The position numbers and the translations under genes are program-made. A DNA stretch of 64,000 nt, from positions 476,308 to 540,307 of the forward strand of contig NZ_LMRZ01000003.1 of assembly GCF_001428305.1 (NCBI RefSeq). The letters run 5' to 3'. The stretch is from Janibacter sp. Soil728. Lineage in GTDB: Bacteria; Actinomycetota; Actinomycetes; Actinomycetales; Dermatophilaceae. Positions 1 to 8,284 of this stretch are shown piece by piece (within the stretch, counting starts at the first letter, position 1; the number at the start of each line of letters is the position of its first letter). The notes under the pieces were generated by a model, which saw only the letters and a list, made by a program, of their open reading frames with translations, was not told where the DNA came from and searched no databases.

Positions 1-393
1 GACTACTTCGCCATCGACGTCGCCACCGGCGATGTCTCCGAGACCAGCCCACCCCGGGGCTGGCGGGTCGCCCGGGACGAGACACGGCGTCAGGTCGGAG
101 AGCACGTGTGGCAACCGGTAGTCCGAGAGCAAGGCGGACTGGGGATGTGGGAGCTCGGCACCGATCGGGTCGTCCCCGTCCCGGGCCCCCGGATCCACCG
201 CAGTCTCGAGTCGGACCCGACGAGTGGGTGGCTCGTCGTCAGCGGCCATGTCGAGGACCCCGTCGGTGACGATCACCCACAGGCCTGGGCGCTCTCCCCC
301 GAGGGCGATCTCCACGGCCCCTTCACCGGTCGCTCTGCCTACGCCGAGGACGGCGTGATCATGGTCGACAGCACCGTTCATCCACTCGAATGA
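1..393 (+). CDS. C-terminal part of a beta-propeller-like protein (partial)
   Basis: The reading frame is open from base 1 to a TGA at 391-393, so the true start lies upstream of the window. The visible 130 residues match, with many identities, the C-terminal part of the next gene (shared WQPV, LHGPFTG and final P-L motifs), so the two are tandem paralogs. In the downstream paralog this part belongs to an exported PQQ-like (Trp-rich) repeat domain, so this is probably also the extracytoplasmic end of a membrane-anchored protein. A GTG at 106 is in frame but falls inside the conserved domain and is not a credible start. Function unknown. Confidence 0.75.
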   Translation, partial: DYFAIDVATGDVSETSPPRGWRVARDETRRQVGEHVWQPVVREQGGLGMWELGTDRVVPVPGPRIHRSLESDPTSGWLVVSGHVEDPVGDDHPQAWALSPEGDLHGPFTGRSAYAEDGVIMVDSTVHPLE

Positions 394-441
394 CCCTGCT
401 CTCCCCGGCGCGGTGACCCGCTGGGGTGGTGGCCCCCGAAC

Positions 442-447
442 TAGACT
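442..447 (+). promoter_or_regulatory. Leaderless -10 box TAGACT
   Basis: TAGACT lies exactly 7 nt before the ATG at 455, with no Shine-Dalgarno in between. This is the TANNNT spacing of actinobacterial leaderless promoters. No convincing -35 box is seen. Confidence 0.6.
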
Positions 448-454
448 CCGACCC

Positions 455-1864
455 ATGGTGAGCAAGGTCGTGCGATGGCTCCGACGTCACCCGGTCGTCG
501 TCGGCGCAACCCTCACCGTGACCGGTGCGGGCCTGATCGCCGCTGCTGTGCTTGCCGACCTCGGCCGCTGGCCCTACCTCGTCGGGACAGTCCTGCTCGT
601 CGTGGGTCTGGTCCTCGTCGTCGTCCGCCTCCTGAACCGCCGGACCCCTGCGATCGCCGCCGCCCTGGCCATCGCGCTCGGCCTCGGAGGCGGCGCCTGG
701 CTCGCCCTCAACACCCTCCCCGACAGTCATCCACACTGGGAGGAGGGCAGCAACGAGGGCCACCTCGCGGTCGACTCCTTCCGCCTGGGCAGCATCCTCT
801 TCGCCGAGGGCATCGCCCGTGACGCCCAGACCGGTGAGGTGCGCTGGACCGCCCCCGACGACAGCCACGTCATGACCACGACCGACGAGACCGTCGTCCT
901 CGACGAGGCCGTCGAGGGCGAAGAGGGGCGGCGTCTGGTCGCGCGCCTCATCGACTCGGGTCGACAGGTGTGGTGGACCATGACCCGAGGGCGGCCCACC
1001 GCCGTCGCCCAGCACGACGGCGTCCTCGTCATCAGCACCCGCGAGGGCACCACCGGCCACGACCTGACCACGGGCGATGAGCTGTGGACCTCGGCCCGCA
1101 GAGCCGGTACGGAGTGCAAGCAGGGCGTCCCGCTGACCCTCGACGTGCCCGACCTGCAGCAGTCGGTGGTCTTCCTCCCTTCGTCCAAGCGTGGGTCGAA
1201 GGGGGTCGACCTCGCCCGGGTCTACGACGGAGAGGTCGTCGCGCGCGGGCTGGACTGCCTCAACTACGGCCGCGTCGTCGCAGGCATCTACGTCGAGCAC
1301 GGAGACGGGGTCCTCACCGGACGGTCCGTGAGCACCGGTGCGCTCGAGTGGGAGCAGGACTGGATCGCGCAGGCCCGGCCCTTCTCCCTCCCCGACAGTG
1401 ACGGCACCATCTACATCCCGGACAAGCTGAGCAGGGACGGCAAGGGGTCCACCGTCGATCACTACTCCGCGCTCGACCTGCGGACCGGCGAGATCACGCA
1501 GACCCGACCGCCCGGCGGGTGGGTGTCCGACACCGACGTCGTGCAGGACCAACGGGCCGACGTGCTGTGGCAACCCGTCCGTCGCGGCGCCTCGGCCGGG
1601 CTGTGGGAGGTCGGGACCCCCAAGGTCGTACGCATCCCGGGCAGCCCGCGCATCTCGATCTCCGAGGCCGACAGCAGCGGCTGGGTCGCGGTCGATGGCT
1701 CCACCACGAACATCGTCGGTGAGCGCACCCGGACCACGTGGGCCGTCTCACCCGATGGCACGCTGCACGGACCCTTCACCGGCGGCAGCGCTCCCCTCGA
1801 CGGCGCCTCGACCATCGCCGACGGCGTCCTGCGCGTCGGCGCGCAGGTCTACCCCCTGAAGTGA
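455..1864 (+). CDS. Membrane-anchored PQQ-like beta-propeller protein
   Basis: 469 residues. The N-terminus carries a short basic stretch followed by three hydrophobic segments (about residues 12-32, 36-57 and 64-82). The remaining ~380 residues contain repeated strand-turn-strand units with W/D and G-D-E-L-W type motifs (for example GEVRW and TGDELW), typical of PQQ-like outer beta-propellers that act as exported scaffolds or sensors. The start was set at the ATG at 455 because a TAGACT box sits 7 nt upstream. A longer frame from 413 would put the start upstream of that box. The gene follows its truncated paralog by 61 bp. The ligand or partner cannot be told from sequence. Confidence 0.75.
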   Translation: MVSKVVRWLRRHPVVVGATLTVTGAGLIAAAVLADLGRWPYLVGTVLLVVGLVLVVVRLLNRRTPAIAAALAIALGLGGGAWLALNTLPDSHPHWEEGSNEGHLAVDSFRLGSILFAEGIARDAQTGEVRWTAPDDSHVMTTTDETVVLDEAVEGEEGRRLVARLIDSGRQVWWTMTRGRPTAVAQHDGVLVISTREGTTGHDLTTGDELWTSARRAGTECKQGVPLTLDVPDLQQSVVFLPSSKRGSKGVDLARVYDGEVVARGLDCLNYGRVVAGIYVEHGDGVLTGRSVSTGALEWEQDWIAQARPFSLPDSDGTIYIPDKLSRDGKGSTVDHYSALDLRTGEITQTRPPGGWVSDTDVVQDQRADVLWQPVRRGASAGLWEVGTPKVVRIPGSPRISISEADSSGWVAVDGSTTNIVGERTRTTWAVSPDGTLHGPFTGGSAPLDGASTIADGVLRVGAQVYPLK

Positions 1865-1871
1865 GCCGGCC

Positions 1872-2789
1872 TCAGCCGCGGTCCACGACGTGCAGCGGAT
1901 CCTCACCCGCAGCGAGCCGGCGCAGCTGCTCGCGCAGCAGCGCGACCATGCGGGGCCGGAAGGCCTCGGTCACCCCGCCGACGTGCGGGCTGATGATGAC
2001 GCCCGGGGCCGACCACAGCGGGTGATCCGCAGGCAGCGGCTCGGGGTCGGTGACGTCGAGTGCGAAGCGCAGGCGTCCTGCCTCGGCCAGCGCTGCGTCG
2101 GTGTCGAGCGCCGGACCACGCCCGACGTTGACGACGAGCGCCCCGTCGGGCAGCGCAGCGAGCGTCTCGGCCCCGAGCATGCCCTTGGTCGCGGCCGTGC
2201 CGGGCAGCACCGAGATGACGATGTCGTGCTCCGGGAGCAGGTCGAGCAGCTCGTCGGTGCCGTGGATGCGATCGACGAAGTCGTCGCCGTCGCGGGCCCG
2301 TGAGGCGACCGCGGTCAGCTCCACCTCGAAGGGGGCCAGTCGTCTGGCGATCGCGGAGCCCACCGAGCCGTAGCCGAGGACGAGGACCCGCTTGTCGGCC
2401 AGACCGGGGCGGAACTCGCGGGGCAGCCACTCCCCCTTCGCCTGAGCGGCCGCGAACTCGTCGAAGCCGCGCTGGGACGCGAGCACGAGCGCCACCGCCA
2501 GCTCTGCGGTCGCAGCGTCGTGCACGCCGTGCGCATTGGCCAGCTCGACGCCGTCGGGGACGACGGGCAGGGCCGCGTCGACGCCGGCGGAGAGCAGCTG
2601 GACCAACCGCACCGACGGCTGCTGCCGGATCGGCTCGATCTTGTCGGGCGAGGCCATGTACGGCGCCACGAAGACGTCGAGCTCGACCTCGGGTGGCGGC
2701 TGCGTCGGGTCCCACACGAGGGTGGTGACGCCCTCGACGGGACCGACGGCATCGAGCCAGGACTGATCGGGCAGCGAGACGGTGACCAT
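1872..2789 (-). CDS. D-isomer-specific 2-hydroxyacid dehydrogenase
   Basis: 305 residues. This is the NAD(P)-dependent 2-hydroxyacid dehydrogenase family: a split substrate domain around a Rossmann domain with the nucleotide motif GYGSVG (about residues 140-145), the VNVGRG segment that holds the catalytic Arg, and SPHVGG near the C-terminus with the catalytic His. The family reduces 2-oxoacids such as glyoxylate, hydroxypyruvate or phosphonopyruvate; the substrate here is not predictable. The start at 2789 was chosen over ATG codons six residues upstream because a TATGGT box lies exactly 7 nt before it. The gene sits downstream of gatB on the same strand with a 25 bp gap, and may be expressed both from its own promoter and by read-through. 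Confidence 0.85.
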   Translation of the reverse strand: MVTVSLPDQSWLDAVGPVEGVTTLVWDPTQPPPEVELDVFVAPYMASPDKIEPIRQQPSVRLVQLLSAGVDAALPVVPDGVELANAHGVHDAATAELAVALVLASQRGFDEFAAAQAKGEWLPREFRPGLADKRVLVLGYGSVGSAIARRLAPFEVELTAVASRARDGDDFVDRIHGTDELLDLLPEHDIVISVLPGTAATKGMLGAETLAALPDGALVVNVGRGPALDTDAALAEAGRLRFALDVTDPEPLPADHPLWSAPGVIISPHVGGVTEAFRPRMVALLREQLRRLAAGEDPLHVVDRG

Positions 2790-2796
2790 GCTGCCG

Positions 2797-2802
2797 ACCA
2801 TA
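2797..2802 (-). promoter_or_regulatory. Leaderless -10 box TATGGT
   Basis: TATGGT (minus strand) ends 7 nt before the ATG of the 2-hydroxyacid dehydrogenase, which sets that start. Confidence 0.55.
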
Positions 2803-2814
2803 GTCACACCGAGG

Positions 2815-4389
2815 TCAGCCCTCGACCCCGAGCTTCGTCAGGATGATCGCCCGGGCCTTGTCTGCGTCGGCCTGACCCTTCATCTCCTTCATGACCTGGC
2901 CGATGAGGGCACCGGCGGCCTGCACCTTGCCGCCACGGATCTTGTCCGCGACATCGGGGTTGGCCGCGATGACCGTGTCGACCGCCGCCTCGAGCGCCCC
3001 GTCGTCCTGGACCAGCTCGAGACCGCGCGCGTCGGCGACGACCGTGGGTGCGCCCTCGCCGTCGAGAACCCCCTCGAGGACCTGGCGAGCCATCTTGTCG
3101 TTGAGCCGGCCGGCCACGATCAACGACTCGAGCTCGGCGACGTGCTCCGGGGTGATCCCGACCTGCTCGGCGTAGGTCGCCAGGTCGACGCCCTCGGTGT
3201 TGGCCCGACGGGAGGGCTCGGCGAGCCACCACTTGCGCGCCGACTGGGCCTTGGCGCCTGCCGCAACGGTGGCCTCGATGAGCTCGATGGCGCCGGCGTT
3301 GATGACATCGCGCATCTCGAGGCCGGAGAAGCCCCATTCGCCCAGCAGCCGCTTGCGGCGCAGCGCCGGCGGCTCGGGAAGAGCGGAGCGCAGCTCCTCG
3401 ACCCACTCACGGCTCGGGGCGACCGGGACGAGATCGGGCTCGGGGAAGTAGCGGTAGTCGTCCGCGTCGGACTTCTCGCGGCCGCTCGTCGTGACGCCGG
3501 TGTCCTCGTGCCAGTGCCGCGTCTCCTGCAGGACCGACCCGCCAGAGGTCAGGACCGCCGCGTGGCGGCAGACCTCGTAGCGCACGGCGCGCTCCACGCT
3601 GCGCAGCGAGTTGACGTTCTTGGTCTCGGAGCGCGTGCCGAGGGGGACGGCCAACTGCTCCGGTGAGGTCGGGTCGTCGCCCGCCTTGGCACGCAGCGAC
3701 AGGTTGACGTCGCAGCGCATCGAACCCTGCTCCATCTTCAGGTCCGAGACCTCGAGGGAGCGCAGCAGGTCCCGCAGCGCCCCGACGAAGGCCTTGGCGA
3801 CCTCGGGGGCCCGCTCGCCCGCACCGGCGATCGGCCGGGTGACGATCTCGATGAGGGGGATCCCGGCGCGGTTGAAGTCGACGAGCGAGTACTCGGCTCC
3901 CTGGATGCGGCCGGTGGCGCCACCGACGTGCAGGCTCTTGCCGGTGTCCTCCTCCATGTGGGCGCGCTCGATCTCCACACGGAAGATCTCGGTGCCCTCG
4001 CCGGTGGCGGCGGGGATCTCGACGTCGAGGTAGCCGTCGAAGGCGATCGGCTCGTCGTACTGCGAGGTCTGGAAGTTCTTGGGCATGTCCGGGTAGAAGT
4101 AGTTCTTCCGGGCGAACCGGCACCACTGCGCGATCGAGCAGTTGAGCGCCAGCCCCATGCGGATCGCCGACTCCACACCGATCTCGTTGACCACGGGCAG
4201 GGCTCCGGGCAGGCCGAGGCAGACCGGGCAGACCTGGGTGTTGGGCTCGGCGCCGAACTCGGTCGCGCAGCCGCAGAACATCTTGGTCCTGGTACCGAGC
4301 TCGACGTGCACCTCGAGACCCATGACGGGGTCGAAGGTCGTCAGTGCCTCGTCGTAGCCGAGGACGTCGTCGGTGGTGGTCGTCGCCAT
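2815..4389 (-). CDS. gatB: Asp-tRNA(Asn)/Glu-tRNA(Gln) amidotransferase subunit B
   Basis: 524 residues, full length for GatB. The N-terminal kinase-like cradle opens with [10 protein letters not shown], followed by the zinc-site cysteines of CGC and CPVCLG (about residues 39-59), then a helical domain and a C-terminal YqeY-like tail domain. With GatA and GatC it converts Glu-tRNA(Gln) (and Asp-tRNA(Asn)) to the amidated form; GatB binds tRNA and phosphorylates the mischarged amino acid. It is the last gene of gatC-gatA-gatB: the GatA stop is 3 nt before the GatB ATG, so translation is likely coupled. The order matches the conserved actinobacterial cluster near ligA. Confidence 0.97.
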   Translation of the reverse strand: MATTTTDDVLGYDEALTTFDPVMGLEVHVELGTRTKMFCGCATEFGAEPNTQVCPVCLGLPGALPVVNEIGVESAIRMGLALNCSIAQWCRFARKNYFYPDMPKNFQTSQYDEPIAFDGYLDVEIPAATGEGTEIFRVEIERAHMEEDTGKSLHVGGATGRIQGAEYSLVDFNRAGIPLIEIVTRPIAGAGERAPEVAKAFVGALRDLLRSLEVSDLKMEQGSMRCDVNLSLRAKAGDDPTSPEQLAVPLGTRSETKNVNSLRSVERAVRYEVCRHAAVLTSGGSVLQETRHWHEDTGVTTSGREKSDADDYRYFPEPDLVPVAPSREWVEELRSALPEPPALRRKRLLGEWGFSGLEMRDVINAGAIELIEATVAAGAKAQSARKWWLAEPSRRANTEGVDLATYAEQVGITPEHVAELESLIVAGRLNDKMARQVLEGVLDGEGAPTVVADARGLELVQDDGALEAAVDTVIAANPDVADKIRGGKVQAAGALIGQVMKEMKGQADADKARAIILTKLGVEG

Positions 4390-4392
4390 GTC

Positions 4393-5907
4393 TCAGGCTC
4401 CCTTCGTGATGGCCAGCTCGGGGGCCTGCTCGAGCAGGTGCCCGCCCCAGGCGGAGACGAGGCGCTGCTCGAGAGCCGCGCCGACGGTGTAGAGACGGTC
4501 ATCGGCCATGGCCGGCGCGAGGATCTGGAAGCCTGCGGGCAGCCCGTCCTCGGCCAGACCGCTCGGCAGTGACATGCCGGGCACGCCGGCGAGGTTGGCC
4601 GGGATCGTCGCGATGTCGCCGCGGTACATGGCCATCGGGTCGTCGGTCTTGTCACCGAAGCGGAAGGCCGTCGTCGGGGCCGTCGGGCTGACGAGGACGT
4701 CAGCGCTGCCGAAGGCCGCGGCGAAGTCGTCGGCGATGAGACGACGCACCTTCTGCGCGCTGCCGTAGTAGGCGTCGTAGTAGCCCGAGGAGAGGGCATA
4801 GGTGCCCAGGATGATGCGGCGCTTGACCTCGTCGCCGAAGCCGGCGTCGCGGCTGGCCGCCATGACCTGCTCGGCGCTCGGTGCGTCGATCCCGTCCGGG
4901 GAGACCCGCAGGCCGTAGCGCATCGCGTCGAAGCGGGCGAGGTTGCTGCTGGCCTCGCTCGGCATGATCAGGTAGTAGGCGCCGAGGGCGTGCACGAAGT
5001 TGGGGCAGGAGACCTCGACGACCTCGGCGCCGGCGTCGACGAGGTGCTGCACCGACTCGTCGAAGCGGGCCTGGACGAGTGGCGAGAAGCCCTCTCCCGT
5101 CAGCTCCTTGACGATGCCGATGCGCAGGCCCTTGACGTCAGCGCGCTGGGCGGCGCCGACGACATCCGGGACGGGCTGGTCGATCGAGGTGGAGTCGAGC
5201 GGGTCGTGACCGGCCATGACCTCGTGCAGGAGCGCGGTGTCGAGGACGGTGCGCGCACAGGGGCCGCCCTGGTCGAGCGAGGAGGCCATCGCGATCATCC
5301 CGTAGCGGGAGACGCCACCGTAGGTGGGCTTGACGCCGACCGAACCGGTGAGGGCCGCGGGCTGACGGATCGAACCACCCGTGTCGGTGCCGGTGGCCAG
5401 AGGTGCCTGCCACGAGGCGACGGCAGCGCTGGAGCCACCGCCGGAGCCGCCGGGGATGCGCTCGAGGTCCCACGGGTTGCGCGTCAGGCCGTAGGCCGAG
5501 TGCTCCGTGGAGGAGCCCATCGCGAACTCGTCCATGTTGGTCTTGCCGAGGATCGGCAGGCCGGCCGCCTTGAGCTTGGCGACGATGGTCGCGTCGTACG
5601 GCGGGACCCAGCCCTCGAGCATCTTGGACCCGGCGGTCGTCGGCATGCCGGTCGTCGTCATGACGTCCTTGACGGCGATCGGGACGCCGGCGAGACGGTG
5701 GAGGTCCTCCCCCTTCGCCCGGCGGTCGTCGATCTCGCGCGCCTCGGCGAGGGCCGACTCACCCGCGACGTGGAGGTAGGCGCCGACCTGCTCGTCGACT
5801 CCCTGGATGCGGTCGAGGTGGGCGCGGGTGATCTGCTCGGAGGACAGGTCACCGGAGGCCAGCGCGTCAGCGAGCGCGGCAGCGGTCATGCGGGTGGGGT
5901 CGCTCAT
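4393..5907 (-). CDS. gatA: Asp/Glu-tRNA amidotransferase subunit A (amidase)
   Basis: 504 residues. Amidase-signature enzyme that hydrolyses glutamine and feeds ammonia to GatB. The catalytic Lys is in the VAVKDVM segment, and the cis-Ser and nucleophile Ser lie in the glycine-rich stretch containing PGGSGGGSS and the TDTGGSIR motif. Length and motifs are complete. The ATG at 5907 follows the GatC stop by 14 nt, with an AGAAGGA Shine-Dalgarno between them. It is the middle gene of the gatCAB operon, which is driven from the leaderless promoter ahead of gatC. Confidence 0.97.
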   Translation of the reverse strand: MSDPTRMTAAALADALASGDLSSEQITRAHLDRIQGVDEQVGAYLHVAGESALAEAREIDDRRAKGEDLHRLAGVPIAVKDVMTTTGMPTTAGSKMLEGWVPPYDATIVAKLKAAGLPILGKTNMDEFAMGSSTEHSAYGLTRNPWDLERIPGGSGGGSSAAVASWQAPLATGTDTGGSIRQPAALTGSVGVKPTYGGVSRYGMIAMASSLDQGGPCARTVLDTALLHEVMAGHDPLDSTSIDQPVPDVVGAAQRADVKGLRIGIVKELTGEGFSPLVQARFDESVQHLVDAGAEVVEVSCPNFVHALGAYYLIMPSEASSNLARFDAMRYGLRVSPDGIDAPSAEQVMAASRDAGFGDEVKRRIILGTYALSSGYYDAYYGSAQKVRRLIADDFAAAFGSADVLVSPTAPTTAFRFGDKTDDPMAMYRGDIATIPANLAGVPGMSLPSGLAEDGLPAGFQILAPAMADDRLYTVGAALEQRLVSAWGGHLLEQAPELAITKGA

Positions 5908-5921
5908 GGTGTCCTTCTGGC

Positions 5922-6218
5922 TCAGTCTTCGGTGAGGATGCGCGGCACGGCGAAGCGCTCGATCTCGGAGGCGGGCGCCATCGCGAGAGCCGCCTCGGGG
6001 GTCAACGACGCACGCACCTCGTCCGGACGGGTGACGTTGACGATCGGCATCGGGTGGCTCATCGGCTCGACGCCATCGATCGGGGCCTGCTGCACGGCCG
6101 CGACCGAGGAGATGATGCTCGCGAGCTCGCCCACCATGGTGTCGAGCTCGGCGTCGGACAGGTCGATACGAGCCAACGAGGCGAGATGTGCCACGTCGTC
6201 GCGAGTGAGGTCAGCCAT
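5922..6218 (-). CDS. gatC: Asp/Glu-tRNA amidotransferase subunit C
   Basis: 98 residues. Small wrapping subunit that holds GatA and GatB together. It carries the family pattern [17 protein letters not shown] near the N-terminus and the R-x-D-E-V segment in the middle ([10 protein letters not shown]). The ATG at 6218 was chosen because the box TAGACT lies 7 nt upstream. A longer frame from 6251 would start ahead of the promoter. First gene of the gatCAB operon. Confidence 0.95.
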   Translation of the reverse strand: MADLTRDDVAHLASLARIDLSDAELDTMVGELASIISSVAAVQQAPIDGVEPMSHPMPIVNVTRPDEVRASLTPEAALAMAPASEIERFAVPRILTED

Positions 6219-6225
6219 GCGGGAC

Positions 6226-6231
6226 AGTCTA
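6226..6231 (-). promoter_or_regulatory. Leaderless -10 box TAGACT of gatCAB
   Basis: TAGACT on the minus strand, then 7 nt, then the gatC ATG. It is the same hexamer and spacing as upstream of the genes at 455 and 25779. Confidence 0.6.
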
Positions 6232-6271
6232 GGTTCCGGCGAAGGGAGCACCGCCCCCGGTCGGTCGGGCG

Positions 6272-6985
6272 GTGCTGCGCGCCCTTACCGGTGCGCTCAC
6301 GCTCGCAGGAGCGGGCGTGGTGGTCGGGTGTGCCGACGCGCCGGGAGGCGAAGGGGTGCCGTCCGGGGTGAGGGTCGAGCGCGGCACCGTCTCCGGAGCG
6401 GGCATCCGGGACGCGAAGTGGGCACTCGTCCGGCCGGACGGTGACGCCGAGGTGGCCGTCTGCGTCGTGCTGCACGGCAAGGGAGGCCACGTCGACCAGG
6501 TCTTCGGAGGTGGGCTGCGGGCCGAGGAGGTCCTCGCCGACCTGCTGGCCGACGGGGACTTCCCTTCGCCGTGGCCGCGGTCGACGGTGGCGACAACTAC
6601 TGGCAGGCCCGGGCCGACGGGAGCGACTTGGGCGCCCTCGTCACCGAGCACCTCCTGCCGCTCCTCGCGGACGAGCAGGCGATCGACACGACGAGGATCG
6701 GACTGCTCGGCGGGTCCATTGGGCGGGTACGGGGCACTGCTCCTCACCGGGTCGCTGGGGCGAGCGCGTGTGGCGGGAGTCGCGGCGGAGTCCCCGGCCC
6801 TGTGGTTCAACGCGGGCGGGACCCCGGCCGGCGCTTCGACGACGCCGAGTACTAGGCGGCTCACGCGGTCAGGGGCGCCAGTCGCGGCTGCGCGGCATCC
6901 CGGTGGGTGTCGACTGCGACGACGAGGACCCCTTCGCAGCTGTCGTGGATGGGCCGCCACCTGACAGCCTGATGCGGTCGGCGCT
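6272..6985 (+). pseudogene. Decayed secreted lipoprotein esterase (alpha/beta hydrolase)
   Basis: Starting from GTG 6272, the frame encodes a lipoprotein signal ending in VVVGC, then a beta strand with VVLHGKGG. The reading frame is lost near 6563 (one C missing from a C-run in the ACTTCCCTTCGCC region), continues in a second frame through AAVDGGDNYW and LLGGS, and shifts again near 6714, where an extra T breaks the nucleophile elbow (expected GGSMGGYGALL). These -1 and +1 shifts cancel, but a third disruption follows near 6855-6890. The residual VGVDC segment ends about 25 bp before a family A palindrome. The C-terminal part that should carry the catalytic Asp/His is missing. I read it as a pseudogene. 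Sequencing error could explain one shift but not the truncation. Confidence 0.7.
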
Positions 6986-7098
6986 TGTGACTCGCGGGTA
7001 CGACGACAGGCTCCGTGGCCTTGGTGCACCCAACCCCCGGGAACTCGGCGTCGTTTGAGGCTTCGCTCGACACTCTGTCGTCGTACCCGCGCGTCACA
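6986..7098. repeat. Family A palindrome, copy 1
   Basis: Left arm 6986-7009 and right arm 7075-7098 are 24 nt each and differ at one position. The core of the arm is GCGGGTACGACGACA. The 65 bp between the arms carry only weak internal symmetry. It lies between the esterase remnant and the DUF559 gene and would form a long-stemmed hairpin. Related copies are at 8048, 36268 and 36484. Confidence 0.85.
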
Positions 7099-7153
7099 TG
7101 TCCTGTGGACAACCCGAAGCACGCATCTGGGCCCCGCCACCAAAATGCTTGCC

Positions 7154-8080
7154 ATGCAGCCAGATCAGGTTCTTTCGGAACTGGGCGGGATGGGTTCTCG
7201 AGCCGACCTGCTCGCCAAGGTCACCGAGGCGTCCCTGCGACGAGCCCTCGCGGCGGGATCCGTGGTGCGCCAGTCCCGAGGGAGGTATGCCCTTCCCGTC
7301 AGGCCACGCATCGGCGAACGCGCTGAGCTTGCAGAGCTGGCCCTCTCCGGCCAGCGCGCTGCCCACGAGTTGTCAGGGACTGCGATCCTGCTGAGTGCAG
7401 CGGCGCGCTGGGGCTGGTCGACCAAATGGGTCGCCACCCTCCCTCAGGTGGCCGTCCCCCTGGGCCGCAAGGTCTCTCCACGTGCTCGACGGTCGATCGA
7501 CGTGCGATGGCGACCAGTGCTGCCGGGCGACCGCGACGACGGCTGGGTGACCTCTCGGGTGCGGACCGCCATGGACTGCGCGGTTCTACTACCGGCAGAT
7601 GAGGGGCTGGCTGTCCTCGACTCCGCGCTGCGCGAAGGTGCGATCGACCGGGATGAGCTGCTCTTCGCTTCGGCGGGTCTGCCTCGCAAGTCTTCCAGCA
7701 GAGTCGAGAGCCTCGTCCGGATGGCGAGCCCTCTGGCGGCGAACCCCTTCGAGTCGGTGCTGCGCTGGATCGTCTCGGACATCTCGGGACTGAGCGTCCA
7801 GCCACAGGTGGAGATCACGGATGGTGACGGGCCGATCGGCCGCGTCGATCTGGCGGACGAGGAGCTGCGGATCGTCATCGAGGCGGATTCCTTCGAGTGG
7901 CACGGGCAGCGCGAGGCCCTCGAGCGCGACTGCATCCGGTACAACCGGCTGGTCGCGGACGGGTGGCTGGTCCTGCGCTTCAGCTGGGACCAGGTCATGC
8001 ACCACCCCGAGCGGGTCCGTGACCTCGTCCTTCGCACAGTAGCGCAACGTGACTCGCGGGTACGACGACACGTTGCGTGA
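7154..8080 (+). CDS. DUF559/AbiEi-like protein with PD-(D/E)xK-type C-terminal domain
   Basis: 308 residues. The N-terminal third looks like a winged-helix AbiEi-type antitoxin domain (G-MGSRADLLAKV followed by VVRQSRGRYALP). The C-terminal 100 residues resemble the Vsr-like DUF559 endonuclease fold: RVDLADEELRIVIEAD, then EWHGQREALERD and a final WLVLRFSW strand, with D, E-A-D and the basic helix in the usual order. Such proteins are common, mostly uncharacterised, in actinobacteria. The ATG at 7154 has CAAAAT 7 nt upstream, a weak leaderless box. Family A palindromes flank the gene on both sides, and its last ~10 residues and TGA are encoded inside the downstream palindrome arm. No obvious AbiEii toxin partner is next to it. 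Confidence 0.75.
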   Translation: MQPDQVLSELGGMGSRADLLAKVTEASLRRALAAGSVVRQSRGRYALPVRPRIGERAELAELALSGQRAAHELSGTAILLSAAARWGWSTKWVATLPQVAVPLGRKVSPRARRSIDVRWRPVLPGDRDDGWVTSRVRTAMDCAVLLPADEGLAVLDSALREGAIDRDELLFASAGLPRKSSSRVESLVRMASPLAANPFESVLRWIVSDISGLSVQPQVEITDGDGPIGRVDLADEELRIVIEADSFEWHGQREALERDCIRYNRLVADGWLVLRFSWDQVMHHPERVRDLVLRTVAQRDSRVRRHVA

Positions 8081-8160
8081 CCGCCGCCCCCACAGCCCCC
8101 GCCCCATGGGGGGCTGACCATCCGATGTCCACCAACATGTCGTCGTACCCGCGCGTAACG
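8048..8160. repeat. Family A palindrome, copy 2
   Basis: Arms 8048-8075 and 8133-8160 (28 nt, 25 matching) around a 57 bp spacer. The spacer holds a second hairpin (CAGCCCCC facing GGGGGGCTG), and the left arm itself is flanked by GCAACGTG/CACGTTGC. The left arm overlaps the 3' end of the DUF559 gene. Confidence 0.85.
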
Positions 8161-8180
8161 GCGCGGCGGGGCAGCCAGAG

Positions 8181-8284
8181 GACGGCCCGGCGGGTGGGGT
8201 CACAGGAGGGGCACGGCGGACCGGGTCCGCTCGACGGCCCGGCGGGTGGGGTCACAGGAGGGGCACGGCGGACCGGGCACTCTC
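8181..8284. repeat. 52 bp tandem duplication over the 3' end of the nitrilase gene
   Basis: 8181-8232 and 8233-8284 are near-identical (differences only in the last few bases). The second unit contains the end of the nitrilase coding sequence including its stop. The first unit repeats the same terminal codons (AVPLL plus stop) beyond the gene. Confidence 0.85.

Noticed and set aside
106..393. GTG at 106 as the start of a short separate gene
   Set aside because: The frame is open to base 1, and the residues before 106 align with the downstream paralog, so it is an internal codon of a truncated gene.
7154..8080. Calling a complete AbiEi/AbiEii toxin-antitoxin pair
   Set aside because: No nucleotidyltransferase-type AbiEii gene is adjacent. 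The C-terminal half is nuclease-like, so a pair cannot be claimed.
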